NCBI GenBank assembly: GCA_002342035.1
Contig: DDPE01000039.1
Location: 1-64,000, forward strand
DNA length: 64,000 nucleotides
DNA from: Asticcacaulis sp. UBA2476
GTDB lineage: Bacteria > Pseudomonadota > Alphaproteobacteria > Caulobacterales > Caulobacteraceae
Reading direction: 5' to 3'
Below, one piece after another: positions 33,864 to 43,103 of this stretch. Under the pieces are notes generated by a model, which had not been told where the DNA came from, made no database searches, and was given only the letters and a program-made list of their open reading frames with translations. Position 1 is the first letter of the stretch, and each line of letters starts with the position of its first letter. Position numbers and translations under genes: made by a program.

Positions 33864-33939
33864 GACCGAAAGACTCCAGCGTAATTACTTTGACGCCTCA
33901 TGTGGTCCCAAAAACCGGCAACCACTTTTTGGCATGAGG

Positions 33940-34758
33940 CTACAAGCGCGCAGTATGGACAGCGTGAGCCAAAATGGCCGCCGTTTCCAGCACTTTTGTG
34001 TTAACGGGCGCTTTTTCCGGTAAAGAATTCTTGATGTCATCGACCAGAACCGAGCCCACAACCGAGCCATCGGCCACGCGCGCGATGGCGGCGGCAGCCT
34101 CAGGCGCCTTGATACCAAAGCCGACGACCACCGGCAAACCGGACGCCTTTTGCACACGGGCGACGGCGTCTTTGACGCTGTCGGCATTGGCTTCCTTGAC
34201 GCCGGTAACACCGGCGACCGAGACGTAATAGACGAACCCTTTGGTGCGTTTCAGCAGCGTTTTCAGGCGGTTGTCATCAGTCGTGGGTGTCGCCAGCCGG
34301 ATCAGGGCCATGTCGTTGGCATCCAGCGCATCAGTCAGGCCATCGGCCTCTTCGGGCGGGCAATCGACGACGATCACCCCGTCCGCACCGGCATCTGACG
34401 CGGTTTTGGCAAAGCGCTCATAGCCCATGTTCTCAACAGGGTTCATATAGCCCATCAGGATCAGAGGTGTATCCTGATCCAATGCGCGGAACCGCTTAAT
34501 CAGATCAAACACATGCGCCATTTTCGTGCCGGATTTGAGCGAACGCTCAGCCGCCAACTGAATGGTCGGGCCTTCGGCCATCGGATCGGAAAAGGGAAAC
34601 CCCAGTTCGATAATGTCGGCCCCGGCGGCCGGTAAGCCTTTCAGGACATGAAAAGACGCCTCAACGTCGGGGTCACCAGCCATGATATAGGCCACAAACG
34701 CGGCCTTGTTTTCCGCCTTAAGCTTGGCGAAACGGGCATCAATACGGGAAATGCTCAT
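33940..34758 (-). CDS. trpA: Tryptophan synthase alpha chain
   Basis: A TIM barrel of 272 residues that cleaves indole-3-glycerol phosphate to indole. The catalytic Glu is in I-E-L-G-F-P-F-S-D-P, and the substrate loop Y-V-S-V-A-G-V-T-G and phosphate-binding G-F-G-I are present. ATG 34758 lies one base after the trpB stop. It forms the alpha2beta2 complex with TrpB. Confidence 0.96.
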   Translation of the reverse strand: MSISRIDARFAKLKAENKAAFVAYIMAGDPDVEASFHVLKGLPAAGADIIELGFPFSDPMAEGPTIQLAAERSLKSGTKMAHVFDLIKRFRALDQDTPLILMGYMNPVENMGYERFAKTASDAGADGVIVVDCPPEEADGLTDALDANDMALIRLATPTTDDNRLKTLLKRTKGFVYYVSVAGVTGVKEANADSVKDAVARVQKASGLPVVVGFGIKAPEAAAAIARVADGSVVGSVLVDDIKNSLPEKAPVNTKVLETAAILAHAVHTARL

Positions 34759-34759
34759 G

Positions 34760-36001
34760 CTACATACCGCTCATGGTCTGACCGATAGCGTTCGCCACCG
34801 TGAAAATATCCTTATCGCCGCGACCGGACAGGTTGAGAACCACAATTCCGCCCTTACCGACATCTTTGGCGACCTCACCCACCCGCGCCAGGGCGTGTGA
34901 ACATTCAAGGGCAGGTATTATCCCCTCAAGTCGTGAGGTGAGTTGGAAGGCTTCCAGCGCTTCGGTATCGGTCGTGCTGACGTAGCGGGCGCGGCCTATA
35001 TCGAACAGGTGAGCGTGCTCCGGCCCGATGCCGGGATAGTCAAGGCCCGCCGAAATCGAGTGACCCTCTAAGATTTGACCGTCGTCATCCTGTAGCAGGT
35101 AAGTGCGGTTGCCATGCAGAACACCTGGACGCCCGCCGGTGAGGGACGCAGCGTGGCCGTTATAGACATCAAGGCCGTGACCGGCGGCTTCGACCCCAAT
35201 CAGCTTGACGTTTTCATCATCAATAAACGGGTGGAATATGCCGATAGCGTTCGACCCGCCGCCAACGGCGGCGATAATCGCATCGGGCAGACGGCCTTCC
35301 TGTTCCATGATCTGCGTCCGCGTTTCCTTACCGATCACGGCCTGAAAATCGCGTACCATTTCCGGATAGGGGTGCATACCGGCGGCGGTGCCAATCATGT
35401 AATAGGTGTCGTGGACGTTGGTGACCCAGTCGCGCAGGGCTTCGTTCATCGCATCTTTGAGCGTGCCATTACCGGCGGTTACCGGATTAACCGTCGCCCC
35501 CAGCAGGTTCATGCGGAAGACGTTGGGTTTTTGGCGCTCGACATCCAGCGCGCCCATATAGACGACGCATGGCAGGTCAAAGCGTGCACAGACAGTGGCC
35601 GAGGCCACACCGTGCTGACCGGCACCAGTTTCCGCGATGATGCGGGTGCGGCCCATGCGCTTGGCCAGCAGAATCTGGCCGATGCAGTTATTGATCTTAT
35701 GCGCGCCGGTGTGGTTCAGCTCTTCGCGTTTGAAATAGATCTTGGCCCCGCCGTAATAATCAGTCAGCCGCTCAGCAAAATAGAGCGGGGACGGACGGCC
35801 CACAAAGAATTTCAGCAGCGAATGATACTCTGCCCAGAAGCTTTCGTCTTTTTTCGCGTCTTCCCACGCCTGCGTCAACTCTAACACCAGCGGCATGAGG
35901 GTTTCGGGCACATAAAGCCCGCCGAAATCACCAAAACGCCCTTTGGCGTCCGGCAGATTATAGCTGTTGGTCAGAACAGCCGGTTCGGTCAGATCAGACA
36001 C
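34760..36001 (-). CDS. trpB: Tryptophan synthase beta chain
   Basis: A PLP enzyme of 413 residues that condenses indole with serine. The Schiff-base lysine is in [10 protein letters not shown], the substrate loop E-T-G-A-G-Q-H-G is intact and the phosphate-binding G-G-G-S-N-A-I-G lies near residue 235. The start is taken as GTG 36001, seven bases after AAGGA; an upstream TTG at 36022 would add seven residues with no better signal. It is translationally close to trpF upstream and trpA downstream. Confidence 0.95.
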   Translation of the reverse strand: MSDLTEPAVLTNSYNLPDAKGRFGDFGGLYVPETLMPLVLELTQAWEDAKKDESFWAEYHSLLKFFVGRPSPLYFAERLTDYYGGAKIYFKREELNHTGAHKINNCIGQILLAKRMGRTRIIAETGAGQHGVASATVCARFDLPCVVYMGALDVERQKPNVFRMNLLGATVNPVTAGNGTLKDAMNEALRDWVTNVHDTYYMIGTAAGMHPYPEMVRDFQAVIGKETRTQIMEQEGRLPDAIIAAVGGGSNAIGIFHPFIDDENVKLIGVEAAGHGLDVYNGHAASLTGGRPGVLHGNRTYLLQDDDGQILEGHSISAGLDYPGIGPEHAHLFDIGRARYVSTTDTEALEAFQLTSRLEGIIPALECSHALARVGEVAKDVGKGGIVVLNLSGRGDKDIFTVANAIGQTMSGM

Positions 36002-36028
36002 AGTGGTTCCTTTTTGGGTCAATCAGTT

Positions 36029-36691
36029 CTAAATGCCTTTTACGGCCTTAAGAAAGTTTGAGATCAGGGAGGCGTCTTTTAAGCCAGGACCGCGTTCTAC
36101 ACCAGAGGAAACATCCACCATCGGCGCTTTTGCCGTATTGATCGCGTCGGCCACATTCCACGGATCAAGCCCGCCCGCCAGAAACCACGGCGCGGAACCT
36201 CTGTGGCCGTCCATCAGCGTCCAGTCAAATTTCGCCCCCACCCCACCGGGTAGGGCGGCATCCGCAGGCGGTTTGGCATCAAACAGCATGTGCGCCACTA
36301 AGGGATCATAGGCGCGGGCGGCGGACACATCGTCTTTTGAAGATACGCTAATGGCCTTGATGAGCGGCACATTGAGGCGGGCGCGGATATCGGCGACCCG
36401 TTCCGGCGTTTCATGGCCGTGAAGCTGAATGAAATCAGGCTTAAGCGCGCGTCCAATGTGATCCAGAAGTTCATTGTCAGGGTTTACCACGACGCTGACT
36501 AAATTCACTTTGTTCGGGCGCGTAGAGGCGTGCTGCCTTGCCTGCTGCATTAAGGCGTGTGCGCTGTCGATCGGCAGATGACGCGGGCTTTTACTGAAAT
36601 AGATGAAGCCCAGCAGGTCCGCGCCATTATCAATAGCCGTCTGTGCGGCCATAAAGCTGTTAATGCCGCAGATTTTTGCTAATATAGTCAT
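36029..36691 (-). CDS. trpF: Phosphoribosylanthranilate isomerase
   Basis: It converts phosphoribosylanthranilate to the CdRP precursor of indole-glycerol phosphate. The 220-residue TIM barrel begins A-K-I-C-G-I with the catalytic Cys and has the L-H-G-H-E-T substrate motif, L-F-D-A-K with the general-acid Asp, and the D-V-S-S-G-V-E phosphate-binding end. ATG 36691 is preferred to GTG 36700. First gene of trpFBA-accD; other trp genes must be elsewhere. Confidence 0.94.
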   Translation of the reverse strand: MTILAKICGINSFMAAQTAIDNGADLLGFIYFSKSPRHLPIDSAHALMQQARQHASTRPNKVNLVSVVVNPDNELLDHIGRALKPDFIQLHGHETPERVADIRARLNVPLIKAISVSSKDDVSAARAYDPLVAHMLFDAKPPADAALPGGVGAKFDWTLMDGHRGSAPWFLAGGLDPWNVADAINTAKAPMVDVSSGVERGPGLKDASLISNFLKAVKGI

Positions 36692-36823
36692 GAGAAGCAC
36701 ATACCGTATTTCGCGCTTATTTGCGGTAGCTTTTAAGATTAATCAAGACTTATCGCCTACTGTGAGCGCTAACACATAAAGAGAGTCCTAAAATGGACAT
36801 AAGATACAGGGACATACAGGAAC

Positions 36824-37789
36824 ATGGTACAATCGGTACTCTTAAGTGATATCTCAAGCGGCGACTATCTGAAACTGGCTTTGGCCCGTCCGGGCGAACG
36901 TCCGGGCGCGTTCATGCACTATACGTGCTCAAGCCTAGATGAGTTTAATGCCGATATCATGGAGTTCCTGTCGGCGAACGGTAATCCGCGTCTGAGGGGG
37001 GCGGCTTTTTCGACTTCGGGCTGGGAAACCAATGGCGTGGTGGAACTCGTGCGGTATGGTTTTCACCTGAAACGTGGAGATATCCGCAATCTTTTGGGGA
37101 TTCAGCGCCTCAATATCGTCAACAATCTGGTGGCCAAGGCGCTGGCCGTGCCACAGCTTGAGCCCCATGAGCGCGAAAAGCTGTTCGGCGGGGATGCCAC
37201 GCCGGATCAGCCAATAGCTGTCATCGGGCCTGAGCATGGTCTGGGGGTAGCGCTGCTGGTGCCGGACGGCATGGGTAACTGGACCGCCATGCCCTCTGAA
37301 GGGGGGCATACAGACCTTTCCGCCACCAATGCCGAAGAGGCGGCCGTACTGGAACTTATGGTTCAAAAGTTCGGCCATGTGTCGCGCGAGCGGGCGGTGT
37401 CGATTGCCGGTCTGGCTGAAATCTGGCGCTGTCTGGCGATACTGGACAAGGACGATGTGCCGACGCCGCCGCCCGAAGAGATTGTGGCGCTGGCCTATGC
37501 CGAAGATGAGCGTTCAAAACGCACCATTGCCCTCGCTATGGGCTGGTATGCGGCGATGGCGGCGGATGCAGCCCTGATGATGGGCGCGCGCGGCGGGATT
37601 TACCTGTCGGGCGGGATCGGCGACCTTGTTGGCGACCTGTTTGATATTGAGGCGTTTGCGACCCGTTTTTACGATAAGGGCCGGGTGATCAGCTTCCTGA
37701 AAGGGATTCCGGTCTATCGCACCAAGGCCAGTGAGATGGAAATCTTAGGGCTGACGACTCTGTTCGATCCGGATTTGATGCCCGTTTAG
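36824..37789 (+). CDS. Glucokinase-fold pseudoenzyme
   Basis: A 321-residue protein that aligns along its whole length with bacterial glucokinase (E. coli Glk type), including I-A-V-I-G-P-x-x-G-L-G-V-A (131-143), E-G-G-H at 159-162 and G-G-I-Y-L-S-G-G-I near the C terminus. The phosphate-1 loop expected as D-x-G-G-T-N reads D-I-S-S-G-D-Y at 9-15, the catalytic Asp of the N-D-F motif is Asn101 (N-N-L) and the G-T-G of the second loop is E-H-G. The changes hit exactly the ATP-binding and catalytic residues while the fold core is kept, so it is probably catalytically inactive. A regulatory or sugar-sensing role is inference. It is monocistronic and converges with an MFS transporter. Confidence 0.75.
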   Translation: MVQSVLLSDISSGDYLKLALARPGERPGAFMHYTCSSLDEFNADIMEFLSANGNPRLRGAAFSTSGWETNGVVELVRYGFHLKRGDIRNLLGIQRLNIVNNLVAKALAVPQLEPHEREKLFGGDATPDQPIAVIGPEHGLGVALLVPDGMGNWTAMPSEGGHTDLSATNAEEAAVLELMVQKFGHVSRERAVSIAGLAEIWRCLAILDKDDVPTPPPEEIVALAYAEDERSKRTIALAMGWYAAMAADAALMMGARGGIYLSGGIGDLVGDLFDIEAFATRFYDKGRVISFLKGIPVYRTKASEMEILGLTTLFDPDLMPV

Positions 37790-37812
37790 AGCGCCATAAA
37801 CGCTCTAAACGG
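37782..37812 (+). terminator. Hairpin across the stop codon of the glucokinase-like gene
   Basis: CCGTTTAGAGCG and CGCTCTAAACGG, 12 bp perfect with a seven-base loop; the TAG stop is inside the left arm. It is followed by TTATTTG. It lies between two convergent genes and probably ends transcription in at least one direction. Confidence 0.65.
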
Positions 37813-37832
37813 TTATTTGACGCGCTCTTAGG

Positions 37833-39518
37833 TCACTCATCATCAGGAATAGTGTCAAGGTCGCGACCTGTGTAGTCCTTAAGGCACAGGAGGGCGACCA
37901 CGACCGCCAATGACCCGATAATGACCGGATACCAGAGGCCGAAATAGATATTGCCTGAGCCGGCCACCATCGAGAACGATATGGCGGGCAATAGCCCTCC
38001 GAACCAGCCGGTGCCGATATTGTAGGGCAGGCTGAGCGCTGTATAACGCACATTGGTCGGGAACATTTCCACCAGCATCGACGCCATCGGCCCATAAAGC
38101 GCGGTGGCCCCCAGCGCAAAGACCATCAGCACGGCAAATACACCCCACAGATTGGCCCGCTTCGGGTCGGCTTTTTCAGGGTAACCGGCGGCAATCAGGG
38201 CCGCCTTGATCTGGGTGGTGGCCTGAAGCTTAAGGTCGCGTACCTCAGCCGGTTCAAGACCGGCACCGGAGCGAATGGCGATCATTTCCGTGCCGATCTG
38301 CACCGTGGCGGCCACAGCACCGGGTTCAGAGGCGCGGCTCTCATAGGGCACGCCCAGATTGGTCACAATCCCCTTAGCCAGATCGCAGGGGGAGGTGAAC
38401 TGCGCCTTACCGACCGGGTCAAACTGTACCGAGCAATCGCGTGGATCAGCAAAGATCAGAACCGGGGTCTTTGATATGGCCTGATCCAGCGCCGGATTAG
38501 CAAATTTCACCATCAGATGAAAGCCGGGGAAGAAGCTGATCACGGCCACGGCTATACCGGTGACCATGACTTTTTTACGCCCGATCTTGTCCGACAGGGA
38601 ACCAAAGAAAATATAGAGCGGCGCGCTCAATACGGTCATGGCCATGACCAGATAATTGATGGTGGCGGGTTCAAGCCTGACCGTCTTTTCCAGAAAGACC
38701 TGAGTGTAGAAAAAGGTGGTGTACCAGACCACGCCCTGCGCGGTCATGAACGCAAACAGGGCGATCAGAACCTTTTTCAGGTTGCTCCATTTGCCAAAGC
38801 TTTGACGGAACGGATCTTTGACGACCGCGCCCTTATCGTGCAATGCCTTAAACGACGGGCTTTCTGCGGTCTTGGTACGGACATAGACCGAAACTGCCAG
38901 AAGGCCGATCGAGATAATGAACGGGATGCGCCAGCCCCAGTCGGCGAACGCCTCTTCGCCGGTGAGGGTACGGGTCACCAGAATGACCGCCAGTGCCGCA
39001 ATCAGCCCCAGTCCGGCCGAGGTCTGAATCCAGCTTGTAAACGCGCCGCGCTTATCGGCAGGCGCGTGTTCGGCGACATAGATGGCGGCTCCGCCATATT
39101 CGCCGCCCATCGCAATGCCCTGAACGATGCGTAAAGCCATCAGCAGCAGCGGGGCCACGATCCCGGCCTGTTCAAAGGTCGGCAAAAACCCGATCAGAAC
39201 GGTGGCTATGCCCATGATCAGGATGGTGTATAAAAACGTGCCTTTGCGGCCTTTGCGGTCACCGATGTGGCCAAAAATCAGGGCCCCCAGCGGGCGCGAC
39301 ATAAAGCCGAGCGCAAAGGTCAGCAGCGCCAAAATCATGCCCGCCGTATCCGACAGGCCGCTGAAAAAGTTTTTGGTGATGATGCTGGTCAGGGTGCCGA
39401 AGATGAAGAAATCGTACCATTCAAAGGTCGTACCCGCTGCCGACGCCGCGACAATGGTTCTGAGTCCTGATTTTTTGCCGCCGTTTTCGGTATTGGCGGG
39501 TGCGGTGTCATTGGCCAT
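37833..39518 (-). CDS. MFS transporter of the metabolite:H+ symporter family with a periplasmic insertion
   Basis: A 561-residue transporter, longer than the usual 430-450. The N-terminal half shows the MHS signatures F-E-W-Y-D-F-F-I-F-G and G-H-I-G-D-R-K-G-R-K, plus G-G-E-Y-G-G-A-A near residue 140, so it probably imports an organic acid, shikimate-like compound or betaine by proton symport. About 115 extra residues (about 340-455) separate helices 9 and 10 on the periplasmic side, containing two cysteines (R-D-C-S and S-P-C-D) that might form a disulfide. The substrate is not predictable. No co-transcribed enzyme gene is next to it. Confidence 0.85.
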   Translation of the reverse strand: MANDTAPANTENGGKKSGLRTIVAASAAGTTFEWYDFFIFGTLTSIITKNFFSGLSDTAGMILALLTFALGFMSRPLGALIFGHIGDRKGRKGTFLYTILIMGIATVLIGFLPTFEQAGIVAPLLLMALRIVQGIAMGGEYGGAAIYVAEHAPADKRGAFTSWIQTSAGLGLIAALAVILVTRTLTGEEAFADWGWRIPFIISIGLLAVSVYVRTKTAESPSFKALHDKGAVVKDPFRQSFGKWSNLKKVLIALFAFMTAQGVVWYTTFFYTQVFLEKTVRLEPATINYLVMAMTVLSAPLYIFFGSLSDKIGRKKVMVTGIAVAVISFFPGFHLMVKFANPALDQAISKTPVLIFADPRDCSVQFDPVGKAQFTSPCDLAKGIVTNLGVPYESRASEPGAVAATVQIGTEMIAIRSGAGLEPAEVRDLKLQATTQIKAALIAAGYPEKADPKRANLWGVFAVLMVFALGATALYGPMASMLVEMFPTNVRYTALSLPYNIGTGWFGGLLPAISFSMVAGSGNIYFGLWYPVIIGSLAVVVALLCLKDYTGRDLDTIPDDE

Positions 39519-39697
39519 ATGAACGGTTTTCCCTGATTTTGTTTACCCTGTCTGGCAAACAGGCTCAGCAATGACAAGTGTTTTATGGCGGGCCCTGTAA
39601 CGCCGGATGATTTCACAGAAACTTCGTGGTAATTTATCTTAAGCCGTGTAAGCTTGTCACGGGATGCCAGCGGGGTTTTGTGAACGGGGGTTTTGCG

Positions 39698-39949
39698 ATG
39701 AAATTTCAAGCTATGACGCGCCGCGCTGAAGGGGTCGATTCCTATGCGTCGGGTAAATCCGTGTCCCCGACCCAGAGCCTGATCAATGTTTTGTCGGGGA
39801 TATTAAGTCTTCTGGGAGCGGTGGTGTTGATCCTGCTGCTTAAGGAAGGCTCGTTCACGCAAGCGGGGGCGTTGCTGGATCAGGGCCTAACCAAAGCAGT
39901 CGAGGGGATCGCTATCGTGATCGGTTTTGTCCGCGGCCTTATCGGATAG
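39698..39949 (+). CDS. Small membrane protein of unknown function
   Basis: An 83-residue protein with a basic polar N terminus (M-K-F-Q, R-R-A-E), one strongly hydrophobic helix (about 32-49) and a second amphipathic to hydrophobic segment near the C terminus (about 65-82). ATG 39698 has a GGGGG run nine bases upstream. It precedes the carbonic anhydrase on the same strand by about 90 bases. No family recognised. Confidence 0.6.
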   Translation: MKFQAMTRRAEGVDSYASGKSVSPTQSLINVLSGILSLLGAVVLILLLKEGSFTQAGALLDQGLTKAVEGIAIVIGFVRGLIG

Positions 39950-40038
39950 GCACGTCATTTACCATTTTTGGGGTTGTCAGGTGTGCGGCTTGGCCTTATC
40001 TCGCCGGTAGTTTCTCTCAGTGACAAGGATACCTCGGC

Positions 40039-40659
40039 ATGGTTGACAGCCTCATTGAAAATAACCGCCTATGGGCGCGCGAAAAAACCCGCGTCGATCC
40101 GGATTTCTTTTCGCGGCTGGTGCGCCAGCAGGCGCCGGACTATTTGTGGATTGGCTGCTCGGACTCACGCGTGCCCGCCAACGAAATCGTCAATCTCGAT
40201 CCGGGTGAGCTGTTCGTTCACCGCAACGTCGCCAATCTGGCCCCGGCTCAGGACGCCAACTACCTGTCGGTGCTGCAATATGCCGTCCACGTCCTTAAGG
40301 TAAAGCATGTGTTGGTGGTGGGCCACTATGGTTGCGGCGGGGTGCGGGCCGCTATCGACTCCAAGGATCATGGCCTGATCGATCACTGGTTGTCGCCTAT
40401 CCGCGATGTCGCCCATAATCATCGCCATGAACTGTCAGCGTTTGACGACGATAATGCCAAGATCGACCGGCTGTGTGAGCTGAACGTCATCGCGCAGGTG
40501 CGTAATGTGTCGGTCAACCCGATCATTCACTCGGCCTGGGTGCAGGGTCATCAGGTCGCCATTCATGGCTGGGTGTACTCGATCGCCAATGGTCTGGTGA
40601 CCGATATGAACGTGTCGGTGCGCAGCATGGCCGACCGTCAGCGCCTGTTCGACATCTGA
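40039..40659 (+). CDS. Beta-class carbonic anhydrase
   Basis: A zinc enzyme of 206 residues that interconverts CO2 and bicarbonate, supplying bicarbonate to carboxylases such as acetyl-CoA carboxylase. Zinc ligands are visible as the Cys in G-C-S-D-S-R-V-P, with its Asp/Arg dyad, and the His and Cys of V-G-H-Y-G-C-G-G. Size and motif spacing match the Can/CynT type. It is cytosolic, with no signal peptide. Confidence 0.94.
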   Translation: MVDSLIENNRLWAREKTRVDPDFFSRLVRQQAPDYLWIGCSDSRVPANEIVNLDPGELFVHRNVANLAPAQDANYLSVLQYAVHVLKVKHVLVVGHYGCGGVRAAIDSKDHGLIDHWLSPIRDVAHNHRHELSAFDDDNAKIDRLCELNVIAQVRNVSVNPIIHSAWVQGHQVAIHGWVYSIANGLVTDMNVSVRSMADRQRLFDI

Positions 40660-40663
40660 TTAG

Positions 40664-40800
40664 AGCGGAATGATTTTTAATGGAAACATTCCGCTCAAGC
40701 CGCCATTGAGGCGGCGGCCAAGGTGGCGAAGCCACCGCCCGGCGAGGGACTGAAACTAAACCAGATCATTATGTTTTGACCTGAAAACATAATGATCTAA
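40664..40800. repeat. Intergenic element of stacked inverted repeats after the carbonic anhydrase gene
   Basis: The first palindrome is GAGCGGAATG/CATTCCGCTC around 40664-40696. GC-rich inverted segments (GCCGCC/GGCGGC and GGTGGC/GCCACC) follow, and the last is a 15-bp perfect stem, AGATCATTATGTTTT at 40763-40777 with its complement at 40784-40798 and a six-base loop. Such an array looks like a small mobile palindromic element. In the rest of 40801-41058 there is a GGGGCCGT/ACGGCCCC hairpin (40863-40889) with a T run on the minus strand. A possible 19-codon minus-strand frame (40906-40965) ends just before it. Confidence 0.6.
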
Positions 40801-41058
40801 ATGGCGAATAAATATGGGGCGTAACGGTTTTTCAGGTGAAAGCTGTAAATAACCCATAAAAATAGGGGCCGTGATCACGACGGCCCCGAAATCTTCAGAA
40901 CTTGTTTAGCACTTTTCGATGTAATGGCCCAAAGCAGCGGATTCGTTATGTGTCGGCTGCGCCATAATATCGGGTGTTGAACAAGGCTTTATGACGCTGA
41001 AAACCTTTATCTTCAATGGGTTTAGTGGCCGCGCCTGCGATGCGGCGGACGGTTTCCT

Positions 41059-41976
41059 ATGACCGCAGCTCTGGGTCTTGGCTCGGCGCAGTTTGGCACC
41101 GACTACGGTATTTCCAATCCGCGCGGGCGGGTGACCGAGGATGAGGTGCGCCACATCCTGCAATATGCGGCTGACTGCAAAATCCTGCCGATTGATGTCG
41201 CCTTTTATGATGGTGATGTTGAACGAATTTTAGGCCGCTGCTGGCCATTTCCGTCACCGTTCAAGCCGCAAATCCGCACCCAAAGCCTCGATAAGGGGCT
41301 CGACTGGATCGAAGCCCGCCTCAAGCGCAGTGTCGACCATATGGGTCTGGCGCGCGCCCATGCGGCTCTGGTCGATTGCCCCGAAGATTTGATGGGTGCC
41401 GGTGGTGCCGATCTGTGGCGCCGGCTGGAGACCCTGCGCGGCAACGGCATGATCTCCAAAATCGGCATCAGCGCCCATATCGACGATGAGCCCCTGCTGC
41501 TGGCCAAGCGTTTCAAGCCCGATATCATGCAGGTGCCGGTCTCCATCCTTGACCAGCGTCTGGTCGAAGACGGCACGCTTGAGGCTCTGGCCGACATGGG
41601 GGTTGAGGTGCAGGTGCGCTCGGTCTTCACCCAGGGCTTGCTGTTCGTGCCGCGTGAGGGCCTGCCTACCAGCTTGCAGCCTTTCGGGCCGCATCTGTCA
41701 AAGCTGCGCCGGATTATGGCTGAGGCCGGGACTGACCCGCTTCATGCCGCCCTGAGCTATGTCATGAACCTCAAAGGGGTCTCGACCGTGATCGTCGGCG
41801 TCACCTCAGCCGCCGAACTGCGCGCAATTGTGGCCGCTTCAGAGCGCCCCAAGCCCGACCTGCCCTGGTCAGGTTTTGCGCTCAGCGAAGACCGCATCCT
41901 TGATCCGCGCCTGTGGTTCCTGCCGGACGATGAGTTGCCGCAAAAACCAGCCTCCCAAGTCATCAAAGCCGCCTAG
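41059..41976 (+). CDS. Aldo/keto reductase family protein
   Basis: A 305-residue TIM-barrel oxidoreductase starting with the A-L-G-L-G-S-A-Q-F-G-T-D-Y-G-I-S segment common to AKRs found near polysaccharide genes. The usual catalytic tetrad is hard to place: the Asp of the D-V-A strand is present, but the normal Tyr-Lys pair is not obvious, and the usual H-x-P strand reads A-L-V-D-C-P-E-D. It would use NADPH on an unknown carbonyl. ATG 41059 overlaps the TGA of a 23-codon leader-like frame. A palindrome spans its stop codon. Confidence 0.82.
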   Translation: MTAALGLGSAQFGTDYGISNPRGRVTEDEVRHILQYAADCKILPIDVAFYDGDVERILGRCWPFPSPFKPQIRTQSLDKGLDWIEARLKRSVDHMGLARAHAALVDCPEDLMGAGGADLWRRLETLRGNGMISKIGISAHIDDEPLLLAKRFKPDIMQVPVSILDQRLVEDGTLEALADMGVEVQVRSVFTQGLLFVPREGLPTSLQPFGPHLSKLRRIMAEAGTDPLHAALSYVMNLKGVSTVIVGVTSAAELRAIVAASERPKPDLPWSGFALSEDRILDPRLWFLPDDELPQKPASQVIKAA

Positions 41977-41992
41977 GGGCAAGCCCCTAGGA
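41973..41992. repeat. Palindrome spanning the stop codon of the aldo/keto reductase gene
   Basis: CCTAGGGGC and GCCCCTAGG separated by AA; the TAG stop lies within the left arm. No T run follows. Confidence 0.7.
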
Positions 41993-42038
41993 CCGTTTGA
42001 CCAAAGGTTGCCAACATAAATCCGTGTTCGTATATCTC

Positions 42039-42093
42039 TCCTCCCCTGTTTACGGGGGAGGTGGCTTAGACCAAAGGTCTAAGGCGGAGGGGG
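42039..42093 (+). repeat. Dispersed GC-rich hairpin repeat, copy 7
   Basis: CTCCCCTGTTTACGGGGGAG stem-loop, GTGG, then the perfect variable hairpin CTTAGACC/GGTCTAAG with an AAA loop, then GGCGGAGGGGG. It ends 23 bases before the mutM start. Confidence 0.85.
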
Positions 42094-42115
42094 CATCTGC
42101 CCTGTGCGAGGTCTG

Positions 42116-43027
42116 ATGCCTGAATTACCCGAAGTTGAAACCGTAAAGCGCGGATTAGCACCGTCTTTGGAGGGTGCCGTTCTGTCGAATGTGCGACTAA
42201 ACCGTCCGAACCTGCGTTACCCTTTCCCCGATCATTTTGCGGAACGCCTGAACGGCGCTGCGGTTGTGCGGCTGGAACGGCGGGCGAAATATCTGCTGGC
42301 TTACATGGATACCGAAGATATTTGGGTGACGCATTTGGGCATGACCGGCAGGTTTCAGGTCACGCCTCTGGGGGATAATGCGGCAAAAGCTTTGGATGGT
42401 AATTATTATCATTCAATCGATACGGGCGCGAAACACCTGCATATGTCGGTGGTGGCGACCGCGCTCAAGGAGCGAAGCGTTAGCGCAAATAAAGGCGACC
42501 AAACCCATCTTATTGATTATTACGACCCCCGTCGGTTCGGGTTTATGCTGCTGCTGACGCCCGAAGAGCTTAGCGCCTCGAAGTGGTTTCAGGGGTTGGG
42601 GGTTGAGCCGCTGGATGGGGCGCTGAATGCAGATTTTCTGATGGCGCAATTTGCGGGCCGTGCCGCCAACCTCAAGACGCTGCTGATGGCGCAGGGGCTA
42701 ATTGCGGGGCTGGGCAATATCTATGTCTGTGAGGCGCTGTACCGGGCCCGCCTGAGCCCGGACATGGCCGGACGTGACCTGGCCCCTGACGGTGCAGAGC
42801 GGCTGTCGGCGGCGATTAAATCGGTGATTACTGAGGCTATAGCGGCGGGCGGATCATCGATCAGCGATTTTGCCGCCACGTCGGGCGAACTTGGCTATTT
42901 TCAGCACCGCTTCAAGGTCTATGACCGCAAGGGTCAGCCGTGCTTGACGCAAGGGTGTGCGGGCTTGATCGAGCGCAAAGTTCACACCGGCCGTTCCACA
43001 TTCTATTGTGCCACATGCCAAAAATGA
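42116..43027 (+). CDS. mutM: Formamidopyrimidine-DNA glycosylase (Fpg)
   Basis: It removes 8-oxoguanine and ring-opened purines and nicks the abasic site. The start is set by the obligatory N-terminal M-P-E-L-P-E-V-E-T, with catalytic Pro2 and Glu3 after Met removal. The helix-two-turn-helix and the late C-terminal zinc finger with ligands at C-L-T-Q-G-C and C-A-T-C are intact. The protein is 303 residues. Position before rpsT-dnaA matches related Caulobacterales, as recalled. Confidence 0.95.
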   Translation: MPELPEVETVKRGLAPSLEGAVLSNVRLNRPNLRYPFPDHFAERLNGAAVVRLERRAKYLLAYMDTEDIWVTHLGMTGRFQVTPLGDNAAKALDGNYYHSIDTGAKHLHMSVVATALKERSVSANKGDQTHLIDYYDPRRFGFMLLLTPEELSASKWFQGLGVEPLDGALNADFLMAQFAGRAANLKTLLMAQGLIAGLGNIYVCEALYRARLSPDMAGRDLAPDGAERLSAAIKSVITEAIAAGGSSISDFAATSGELGYFQHRFKVYDRKGQPCLTQGCAGLIERKVHTGRSTFYCATCQK

Positions 43028-43103
43028 AGACGTTGCACCGCAAGGCGTATCGGCGGGTGGCCCTGCCACCTGTCCACATGGGGAAAATTCCCAAATTACG
43101 TTA

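Noticed and set aside
35114..35884. Plus-strand frame of 256 codons inside trpB
   Set aside because: Complete overlap with trpB on the other strand and antisense-type composition.
40906..40965. 19-codon minus-strand frame before a GC-rich hairpin with a minus-strand T run
   Set aside because: The terminator-like hairpin is suggestive, but the peptide is too short and no ribosome-binding site or homologue is known to me.
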